Shown in pieces: positions 10,449 to 21,600 of a DNA stretch of 64,000 nucleotides. Positions within the stretch are counted from its first letter, which is position 1. Each line of letters starts with the position of its first letter. This stretch comes from Arenicola marina (taxonomy: Eukaryota; Annelida; Polychaeta; Arenicolidae): positions 9,555,574 through 9,619,573 of the forward strand of contig OZ025248.1 of the NCBI GenBank assembly GCA_964019135.1, read 5' to 3'. The translations under genes were made by a program, and so were the position numbers. Below the pieces are notes generated by a model that did no database searches, had not been told where the DNA came from, and saw only the letters and a list, made by a program, of their open reading frames with translations.

Positions 10449-12640
10449 CTGCAAGGTCAAATATATGTAATTAAACCAACATGTTTTGGTGTTTTGGGGT
10501 TTCACACACAGACTGCCCATTTACACACTTAAACAAACAGGATCACTTTAACTACTTGTAGTTAAAAACCTCTACAATGCTTGTTGAAGGTATAAAGACC
10601 TCAACCATTTAATCATCAGATAAATTATACAAATGCATATTAATTAAGCAGGGGTTTCATACCTTCAAGTCCTTTCATCATTTTAGGAAGTTACCTATCA
10701 TCTATACTTGTATCTATATATCTTCATGCAGCTGAAATGAAAAAGAGACATATATGTAACATAAAATTGCCATAGTCCCACTACTCCTGAGCTGAAATAA
10801 ATATGTAATAAATAATATAAATATGGTTTCAAATCAGTATAATTTATTATATCTTATATTCTCCTCTTCAATGATGGGGGTGTGATTAGGGTTCAGGCCT
10901 TAATTGTTGGCCTCATACATGACAGGGGAACAGAATCCTGCAGTGATTCTAATAGGCAGCCAGTGGGTGCAGGGTCCCAGTGTCCCAGAGCTCCTTAAAA
11001 TTATGAGACATCCAAACAATAATGGGACAGTAAGTGAAATGAAATATTGCGTAGTTCGCTCACTATATATTTACAAAGTGTCACCATATTCCTTCACAGT
11101 TTAATGAAATATATCACTTGAAATTTTGTGCAAAAAATGACTAAAGATGTGTAAACCTATCAGACTCGCTGACCCTGTCTCGCTATTCCAGGCAGGCAGC
11201 AAGCTCATCAGATCCTGAGATGCATGACATCATAACTATGCCACTAGAGCTGATATCAATGTATTACATTATTAGTTTATTATTATTATTATCAGGTTTC
11301 TATAGTGCCAAATCTGTTCAAAAATTAATTTCTTTATTAAACCTCAATTGTCATTTATCTTAACCCCCCCAGCCATCTAGCTGCATGGGCATGTCTCAAC
11401 TCCTTGAAATATTGACCACAGTATGTCTGGCACCAATACTCTGTGGTCAATTGGTCTAGCAGTCCAAGCTTAAACCGAAGGAGTAAGTTATAGGTATTTT
11501 TTTAGTACCATTCAATTTCATTTGGAATATAACTTCTTAAGAGAAGACAAGTGGTTTAAGCCCACCCACTTTGACTGCGGTCTGTTTCGGTGTATGGCAA
11601 AATAGCCATACTACCAGAACAGGCGTATGGGTTAGGATGTGAGGGGTAGCAGTTTATAGGCGTGGGGGAGAATGGTCGAGAGAAAAGAGATGCAGCCAGG
11701 TTTTGACCACTGGATGATTTGACTGTGGGAGTGTGGAGGGGAAAGGGGTGTATAGGCCTTATATATGGCTGGAATAGGACCCTAGCTGTCTCACTAGTCA
11801 AGGCAGGTAGATAGCTTATCAGACTCAGAGATGCCCAACGCTGTATTTCAATTAAGGAAGTGGGCTTGCCTGGGGGCACTTGCGCTAACTGCTGGAGCTG
11901 ATATGGTTCATGCTGCCGTCCAAGTATGACGCCTTATCCTGTTGCTCGCCCCAACCACCGATAGGCAACCACCATGTTTCAGCTGATTGATGATAATACC
12001 CACCTATCTCAATTCCTCTTCACCTGGGAATGCCTCTAACCCCTCGATCATTTACCTCCAAACGGCCCAAACCATCCCCAATACAAAGTATGGTTTCCAA
12101 AGTTTACCCCCACATCCCCACTGGCGGTCAAATTGTCCAGTGGTCAACATGGGCGTAAACCGGACAATTTATTGCATCGACACCACACGGCTATCATATA
12201 ATTAATACTCACCTGCACGCAGCGACTACACACGGAAGATAACAGTACTAATGTCGTAATGACCATGTGACCCAACTTCGAGACGACAACAACTACCGGC
12301 ACTTCAACCTTCAACCACTGACCAGTCAACATCCTTCACTTCAATGTAAGCCAATTCAATTCGATTCAATTCAATAATCAAGAACTAAGCTTATTCAGTT
12401 ATTTTAACTGTTAACGTATGACGACGAAAATGGCCCGGGAGCAATTATTTTTTCTATGCTCGGGTCAGCATTGACAAGAAGATCAGAATCAGCAAAAACA
12501 GACATCCGAAAGCCTCCGTTACTTTCATTGTCAACAGCCACTCATCAAAACAATGTGAACTTTTTTAAACAAACATAAAGAACATATCCAACATAGACAA
12601 GCACAAGCTAGCCTACACCTTACTTATCCGCCATGTTGTT
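10449..12640. other. Putative 5' intron/upstream region of the WD40 gene
   Basis: No convincing coding exon was found. A minus-strand ATG at 12633 (ATG GCG GAT AA, then GTAAGG) looks like a short first exon, but its phase (2) does not match the phase the 10448 exon needs (1). A ~30-bp stretch near 11861-11890 (GGGCTTGCCTGGGGGCACTT) recurs in inverted orientation near 21880-21910, so part of this region is dispersed repeat. Confidence 0.4.
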
Positions 12641-13209
12641 TACATGTAGCAACCAGGCGATCTCCCGACAGGTAGAGCTGATACCCGTCTGATGATCAGG
12701 CGCGACCTCTATCGGGTAAATTTGTTTGCCAAATACCCTGCCACCTACCGGACAGTCGAAGCGTTTCCGTCAATGCTCCTTCCCGCTCCCACTCCTATTA
12801 AGTGGAGAGGGGGCACTGATTTACTGTACCTGTGGGTGGGGGTATTGTCTGGGCGGCTCATGTCCAACGGTGTTTGAATATAAAGTCCAAGTTTAGGCGG
12901 AGTTTTAAATCCATCCGAATAGTTTCCAGCCAAAATCATGTCAGGAACTAAGATGTTAATATTTCATAGCCTGATTAATGGAAGAATGATCTGTTCTTAT
13001 AAATTGTATACATTACGGCCTGGAACTGAGCAGCATCCCTAAACTGAGCTTAAAGTTGCATGTCAGGTTCTTTCCCGCCAAAATTAAGCCCAGGTGAAAT
13101 TTATATCAAAATGTGCAGAAAACTCGATTGTTTCATTCTATAAATTCAGAAAACTTATCAACATCGCCGTTTCGGCTGTGGTGTGAGAAACGTGTCCATC
13201 CCGCGACAC

Positions 13210-13545
13210 CACAGCAGGGGCGGATCTAGGAATTTGCCAAGGGGGGGGGGGGCGGGTGCGACCGGGAGGGGGGGCAGGGCGTGCTCTCGGAGAAGCCGAC
13301 TTTAACAGTGTATGTTCAGGTTCCCATGGGGGCTGTTGCACTCTGAAAACTTGCGACCGGGAGGGGGTGGGGGGGGGGGGGGGCTTAGCAGTGGCGGATC
13401 TAGGGGGGGGGGGTTAGGGGGGTTAACAGTGTATGTTCAGGTTCCCAAGGGGGCGGTTGCTCTCTAAAGACTTGGGACTTTAACATGTATGTTAACGTGT
13501 ATGTTGTATGTTCTGGCTCCTCCTAGATCCGCCACTGCACAAAAC
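13210..13545. mobile_element. Composite inverted-repeat element with GGCGGATCTAGG ends
   Basis: Starts CAGGGGCGGATCTAGG and ends CCTAGATCCGCCACTG, with another such end at about 13387, so two copies appear nested or joined. The interior has long G runs and a segment TTTAACAGTGTATGTTCAGG that recurs, inverted, in the element at 60487-60780. The CAG-beginning ends suggest a hAT-like non-autonomous transposon; this is inference, as no transposase is present. Confidence 0.65.
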
Positions 13546-14169
13546 TCTGTCGCGGCACTCTACTTATACAAAAGCATCGCGAAGCACCCAAACTGATGAC
13601 GTTTACCACTAAAATGAAAACTTGTGGTAAATTGATATCACGGGCAAGCCTAAGAGAGACTATTTGGCAGTCTGGTATGGGTGGAGTACAGACAAAAGAA
13701 ATCTGAAATAATTCAAGGTCTGATTCTTATTTGTATTTTGACCTCTGTATTTTTGGCGGGAAACAGCTCGACATGCAACTTTAATACAGCGGACTACACA
13801 CAAATCTGTGACGTAGTAGGACCTACGCGTAGCTTCCAACTACCGATCCGAGCTGTCCTGTGTACGTTAAATAAAAGTTTATCTTATCTTACATTATCTT
13901 ATCATGTACAGCAAAAAATCCTTATTCCAAATGTTACAATTCTGTTAAATGTGAATGCTATAGCCTCTCCGACCTCACAAAATATTCTGCCAACGTTTTA
14001 ATCGGCACGTGTATAAATAACTTGCGAAACAGGCCCCGGTTCATATTATAAAACGAATATGCAGGATATATGTCGGCCCAGCTAGGACCTATGTGGTTGA
14101 GCTCGGTTTCCTTCATAGCAGCACGTATAACAGTAAAAAAAACAAAAGGGGATCCCTTATGATGCGTTC

Positions 14170-14300
14170 CTCCAGCGATGGTTGGTTGGTTGGTTATTCA
14201 GGACGCTTTAACCACTTTTGGTCATATCGCGTCAATGGGAGAATGAAGGGAGAGTGGAGCCATGTCCCCGGGGGTAACCCTCTACTCTAGCGATGGACTC
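14170..14300 (-). mobile_element. 5'-truncated SINE copy with short target-site duplication
   Basis: GGTTGGTTGGTTATTCAGG tail followed by the body (CATATCGCGTCAATGGGAGA) and GGGGGTAACC, ending abruptly before the tRNA head. AGCGATGG flanks both sides, consistent with target-site duplication of a truncated insertion. Confidence 0.8.
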
Positions 14301-14499
14301 TGGTATGTATATACATGTATGTAGTACGAAAATACTAAAATTATATTGAATATAGTTTATGAATACCGCCCTGGGATGCCATTCAGAATAATGGTGTATA
14401 TTACGAACGAAAAGTGTCTCGTAGTCCCTCAGACTCTTAGTTAACAAATAATAAAAAACAGCACTTTCATGCTTCGTAAAATACACCTTTCTTTACGCA

Positions 14500-15040
14500 C
14501 GTTATTAAAGACACTTGAAAGCCTTGAAGATGTTCAAGCATTGAATAACTACCTTCAACAGATTGGAAATTGGGCTGCTCAATGGCGTATTCAATTCAAT
14601 GCAAAGAAGACACACTTGTAGGTCATATTTCACGATACCCACTTCAAAATTCCCCCAACCTAGCCATCCCAAGCACTCGTAAAGCGTATGTCAAGCAATC
14701 CTTCTTCTGGCATGCTTCATATCATTAGAACTCGTTATCAACCAAAATTCAAAAGTCGTCATCCATCAAGACATTCAAACGTAAGCTGAAGGATACCCAG
14801 TGCTACAGGCGAAACACTTAACGAATTCCAGCTAAACGAGAGAGCGTTTCTTCACGCACGTTTGAGGATGGTTTGAGTGGGCTAACTGCTCATATACAAA
14901 AATATGGTTTTATTGAGCAAAGCAATTGTCCTCTATGCACAGCAAAAGTTGAAGACAAAATGCACTTTTTTCTCCTATGTCTCAATTTCACAGATATTAG
15001 AAAACAATTATTAGGGTCTGTTGAGTTATTGCTCGTCATG
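14500..15040 (+). mobile_element. LINE reverse-transcriptase C-terminal remnant
   Basis: Bases about 14508-14622 translate to a stretch containing LEDVQALNNYLQQIGNW and WRIQFNAKKTHL, the conserved region after the reverse-transcriptase core in non-LTR retrotransposons (W..W...FN..K). Further on, other frames give STKIQKSSSIKTFKRKL and a zinc-binding-like CPLCTAKVEDKMHFFLLC, the usual LINE carboxyl end. Stops and frame changes separate the pieces, so it is a dead copy. The family is unclear: CR1/L2, Jockey and RTE-like elements all have this layout. Confidence 0.75.
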
Positions 15041-15669
15041 TAGAACTACCTCCCCCCCTAACATAAATAAGACGTGGCGGATGAACTAATGCCAGAATCA
15101 ATCTGGTTATCGTATCAGAAAGTAACAAAGAAAAGTAGAAATTCATACTTCACCACATTCGTTTATTTACAGCATGGTATCTATAGTGTATTATGTACAT
15201 ACCAGGCACATGAAAAATGGGTCCTAAAAGAATGAATTTTTCACTAACAGCCAAATCACTAAGTACCCACATTCACATTATACAATAATGTTTTATTCAT
15301 GATATCATTTGACCCTACTTGCAAAACCTAGCGCAGAAATACCAGAATTTCCTTGTTGTTTATCCTACACATGGTGTGACCTTCAGCATCAACGAGAGCA
15401 TTCGAGAAAATAAACTCCATAATATGACAATAACATATGCCAGACATATTGCATTATGCTAAGAAATGCATGGGGTATTTGAGATTTTTCTCAAAAGCAT
15501 TATTTCTGCGCCGTTTGGAATGATATACTAATATCGCATTCACCCAATATTGCTTCTAAAAACCATTCGTTTACAAAGTACAAAATATACAATTGTTGTG
15601 TTTTTAATATGGGCATACATGTAATCAATACATCACAATTAACAAGTAATTTCACCCATTTAAAGCAAA

Positions 15670-18600
15670 TTAGCCTTCTTCTTTATCTGTCTGCGGGGTA
15701 ATCTTGCTGTCTGAGACTTCTTCTATCAACGGTCGTCCGTTGCTCTTTTTCTTTCCCGCGTCCGTGACCTTCAAAGTGGCCTCCGTAACCGCGCCGTACG
15801 CCGGGATATCATCGTCTGTGTCACTGCTGTCTGAGGTCGATGTTTCAGTGTCGCTCTCACTGTCCGAGGATCCCGCGTCAGTTTTCATCAGCGAAATATT
15901 CTAAAAGGGAAACAAATTTGCAACATGTCGTGTTCTCTCAATACGGCAAGGAATACTGTTATTACATACATTGACATTCTTGATATCTCGGTCACGGTTA
16001 CTGAGTCTAAAATGTATCCGCCATGGGCCCAATTTCACGAAACTAATGTTCGACCTTACATGAGACATAGGATAGCAATACGCAGTCAACGTTATTAAAC
16101 GAAGTCTTCACCATTTAAACATATGAAGCTTAGGATAAGCCGCACTAGCGCTGTAATTTCAACGCGCATAATTACCATTTCAATGAGCGGTCCATCGTAG
16201 TCGGCCACATTTTCTATGTCCAGCGCACCGGGAGGCAGCTCCGCCAGTCTTTTCTTCAAGTCGCAGTCTGCCTTGGCCATGGCTGGGAGAAAGCTTCGGG
16301 CTTGGGCTAGGACTGCAAAGCAAAGAACAAACGTTTACGTTAGTATATAATAAATCAAAATAAGGAAACGCAGTCAAGAAACAACCACAATCATACAGCG
16401 ACTCATAAAAACGTTGCCAGAAGCAAGGTACGGCGAGGACCAAAAAGATGACAAACATGCTGTAATACAGGCTTTGTCGCATTGAGATACCATTTACATA
16501 TTTTGTTATATTTATTTTACCGAGGATAATGAAGAGCATAACTGTTACAGTAATACATACCACCTTGACTAGACATTAAAAACACATACTTTTAAAGTTG
16601 CATGTTTCAATCAATGGTCCAGCAAGCAGTATTGATAATAGTAACTTGATCCCCTGCTGGCCCCATTGACGTGCATTGCAAAACGCACCAAATGCCGCAT
16701 TCACACAAGACGATCGACGGGAAGTTAGCGCAGGGGTTATACAGAGGCGACAGAGACGCCATGCGTATTCTTCTCCGGGATGTTGAATATATGTGTATGT
16801 GTACAAATAATATTACAGCTCCACTCTAATCTTCATCACAGCCATCATTAGGAAATTATGAAGGAATTGTACGCCATGAAACATTAATCTGGTTTGACAC
16901 ACTGCATTCATCAGCACTGACACCAATCAATTCATCATCTGAGGAAATATCGACGTTCTGGCATTGAGGATCCGAGGCAAGATCTTCAAGAAGCAGATGT
17001 TCACAGTGCGCTATCGATCGACGCATAGAGCCATACACATATTACTGGATATCCGCCCCGACCAGTCGGAAATAGCGCTAAATGTGACAGGTAAGGTACC
17101 TCACCCCTACCAGTTACATACCCCTAAGTCACAGCCTTGGTGTTACCATAAACCATATCATATAGTATATACTAATAAAATGAAGCTGTCCGTCTTCCCC
17201 ACCTATGCATTCACCAGCACCCGCCTTGGATGGGCCCCACGTGGGACACGCGATAAGCACCCAGCGACATTGTTGACACATCCAAGGCAGCCGCTGGTGC
17301 CACATGCAGCGGATCAAATTACTGACATATTGTTACTTTGTACGCTTACAGTAGACTTCCTGCAAGCGGAGGCGAGCGGGGCGGCTAGTTTCTCAAATAA
17401 TGACGATAATATTCAGTTGGCTACTGCGACACTAATCAATATGAGAGGGTCTATAATTGAATGAAACGACAAACTTTAAATAATCAGTTTAATATGTTTG
17501 AATCATATCACATTTGTATTACACAAAAGAGGGATAGCTTGTAAATCGCATACATTTTGACTTACATTATGTCTCACCACAACGAGTCTAAGCTAATAGA
17601 ACCACAGGCGCCTCAATCGTGGGTGGGTGGGGTGGAGATTGAGGCGCCTGTGATCAAACTCCAATTTCATAATGATAACGTATCGATCTTGACAGCAAAT
17701 ACTAAGGCTTTTCCCGCACAAGATGGGCTTACGAATTTGGTTAAAGTAAAATGCCACTCATCGTTCAACCTTCTACGAATAATTTAACACAATTTTTCTT
17801 GGTTCAGCAAATATTTTTTAGTATGATAAAAAAGTAAAAATCATAACGTATACATGAAAGACCCCTGGGAGTCTACCACTATCCTTGAGTCTGCCACGAA
17901 GTCTGCATAAATATCTCTATCAGAATAGTTGATCATAACGTGCATTGCAGACAGCAAGGAACGACAAGAGTACTGTTGTCGAGCGAGGAAGCGTGATCGT
18001 AGAGCGCATTTCAATAGATAGTTAGTCCACATAAGGCACTTAGGTAAATCCTTTATACGGAGGCTTGTTAGTGCCAAGTTCTGCTACAAGGGGGCCGCCC
18101 ATCAGCATATCTACTTAATTAGCACTTTGGATTTACAAGGGACAAGTAGCGGTATTCCCCAGAAACGCAAAATCACATTCCCCCATGCATTTCTGGTCAG
18201 CGAACGAGTTGCATATGAATATCGTATCCGTCTGGGAGACGTTTGGACTATCCACTATATAAAACCTCCAATATTAACTTCTTAACCTATTACAACAATT
18301 GCGATTTTTTTTACATTCAAGATATCTTAATATATTATAGAAGTATACACCTTTTGTCATTACTTTGCTATTGTTAGATTTCTTTCATGATTCTTGCCTG
18401 ACATTTTCATAATAAAATTCAGCAATTCTCTTTCATTGAGGGGTATCTAGTCAACTCGACCCACGACATGCTCGACCCATCGCCTACTCGACCCCAACCA
18501 CCTCGACCCCTGTACGGAAACGGCATGTGGCAATTCGACCAAATGGAGTGGGTAGAGTTGGGGGTAGAGTTGGGGGGGGGGGGGTGCGAATCCCCTAATC

Positions 18601-21600
18601 CATGTACCACCCATGTCAGAGTGTAGAGTTGGGGGGGGGGGGGCGAATCCCCTAATCCATGTAACACCCATGTCAGAGTCGGAAGCCGCAGTGTTCGAGC
18701 CCAGCCCAGCTGCAGCTTCAATTAAGTGGGATCGCCCCTCCCGTTCATGGGGCGGGCGGGCTGTTGTGCCCATGTGACAGCTATCAGTATATGTCAAAAT
18801 AACAATAGCAGCAGAGGCTCCTGTGTGTTTAATCAAGCAATAATTAACACACGATTCCGATTGCGCTCAAGTGGCGTGTAGTTAATGTAATTAGAAAGTG
18901 CAATTAGAGATAAATTAGAAAGTGCAATTGGAGATACGGATGCACCGTTTTACACCGCTGTAACCACAGTATTGTAACTCGTGAATCCTGTAATACAACA
19001 TTGAAATTTGAGTGAATCGGACCAGCCGTGTAGTTAATGTAATTAGAAAGTGCCATTAGAGATACGGATGCACCGTTGTACACTGCTGTAACCACAGTAT
19101 TGTAACTCGTGAATCCTGTAATACAACATTGAAATTTGAGTGAATCTGCCATTTCTGTGTCTACAGTGCATCCCTCTTAATCCCTAATGATCGTAATGCG
19201 CTTAATAAACACGATACTAGTGCACCCCTCGCTTCTGTGTCTACCGTACGTGCAATCTTTTTATCGCTAATGGTAATGCGGGGGTGGTTTGGGGTCGAGT
19301 TTGCTTGGGGTCGAGCTGGTAGGGGTCGAGTGGATGATGGGTCGAGCGTGTCGTGGGTCGTTTTGGTTTTGGGTCGAGTTGTCTAGAAACCTTGTGGGGA
19401 CATCGGTTTAACCCACAGATAATGGTCCGATATCGAAAAGAATTTTGCCAGTTGTTGCCTGGAGTGACATCCACAATTACAAAGGTGGCAGCCTTATAGT
19501 CCAGGAGGCTGAGTCAGGGGTCAACCCGAAATAACGTGCAATACTTCAAACCTCTTTTGTCTCATTCCTTAGGTATCTGGGAATATGATATTTTAAATCT
19601 ACCTTTAAAAGTCTATGGAGTGAAAAATATTTTTTACGGGGGAGGTCTACCCCACCCTGTAACACCAGAATTGATAGCGTTTAATATTGCCCCTAACAAG
19701 AAGGGCAGAAAGGTGTGGCAGTTCAGACCCATACTATGAACTGCGTACCCTTCAAGTAATAAGTGTGTTATTTATTCTAGATAATACAACAAACACAAAT
19801 AATCTTTTTTAATATTAAAGTTTATATATCAATTTTAATACGGACCATCGAATGCGTCTTAAGTTAGATAGACTGTAACTTTTCAAAATTGCCCAATTTA
19901 ACCAACTAGATATGTGTCTTATCCTTGGGCAGATCTAGAGCCATTGCGCTCTAGATAAGCATGATAAAAACAAAGTTAAAACAATTTAGATTGGGGAGGG
20001 GGGGGTGGGGGGCAATCACCATTTGTATTCTCAATGTCACCAAGACCGGTTTGATTCATCTGAATTTCATATGAAATTTCAATAAGTCCAGAAATGAATG
20101 ACTACTTCTCTGATAGCTCTTTTTCTGAACTGAATCAGTATGATTTCTGCATGCCATGGAATAGCCTATACGTGTAATCCATTTTATGCAGATATAAAGC
20201 TGTAGCAACCAATTTTTTCAGCTGCACCATGTCACTTCTAAGTTTCTGACTTGGAGGGTACAAGTCGTGATGGAGGGTACAGTATTGGTGATGGTGGAAG
20301 AAAAATGGTAATTTCTTAACCACCCCCCCTCCCCCTCCTACATATGTATTTCATAATCATAGAGAGGATAAAACGTGTGTACAAGTGGACAATTAAATTG
20401 TGAATATCGGACCATGTATGGTAAAATGTGTCAAACTGGAAATACACTGTGTCAACCGACAGGCGGGAAACAAAGAGAGGGCTTCCTACCTTAAAATTTC
20501 GTAGAAAAATTCACTATACAAGATATTTTATGTATCTTCGTAGATTATATAAATCTATATGACGCAAATCTATATAACTGGAAACAGGTTATACAGGTCA
20601 CAATGGGTAGTGCATGTCTTAAATGCCTCACCTCCTTGCCTGTTCGTACAAGTAAAAATATGATGCTTTTTGTTGGATTAAGAGGGTAATCTCACCCACC
20701 CTCTTAAAACATATGTTTCACTCAATAGAATTTGGTAGATTCTGGAAACGCCACTCCTAGATACATTAGGAATGAGAAAAGGCAGGTTGCAATGTGTAAA
20801 CTGCTATTTGTCTTCAGCATATAGGTAGCCTAGACTATCAGGGGAACTTGGTAGATATCCTTTGTATATTACATATATTAGAGCCAGGTGCAGAAAAAGT
20901 GTCACATTTCACTTTAAAATATATTTAACAACACAAAATTTATCGTTCATTCGGAATTTTGAATGCTGTTCCATTTAATAAATCAATGCATTCAATGGAA
21001 CATTGTATACCAGTTTTTTCTGAAATTTGATATTTTCTTATTGAAAATATAGCCAAAATGAAAAAAATTTTTACCTGAACTTGGAGGTGGTCGAAATGTA
21101 CTTCCAGGTTTGCTGGGTGACTTTTTCTTGTTGAGGATTAGTAGAGGGTGTCGTACAATGCCATCTGAAATACATGTAAACAAAGCAAACAGTTAGACAG
21201 CACAGGAAAATCTCAAAATATTTAGCACATATCAGGGTCCAAAACCAATACTGTCTATGCTATAAAAAATGACATATTATTACAAGCATAACCTGATCAT
21301 GGTAAATAGGAAGTACTGGTAAATTGTAAGTCTAATATCCAAGTCCCATATATCTATGGAATATTAGGCTGCATGCAATTGGATATTGTCATGTTAAAGT
21401 AGTGCAGTAGACGGTACTCGTTCCTCACATCACAATTTTCCCTAAGATTATGGCATAAGCGTAACGCCCTCTGCCGGGAAATCAGCGAGAACTGTGAGGT
21501 AACAGCTACATGGCCGCGAGGAGAAGTTGTAAAAAATTGTTGTTGGAAAGTTTTGCAAGTACGAAAAGTGATCACATTTGTGTGTATTCAATCACTTTGC

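Noticed and set aside
12620-12640. ATG GCG GAT AA first exon for the WD40 gene
   Set aside because: Its phase does not fit the next exon; kept only as a possibility.
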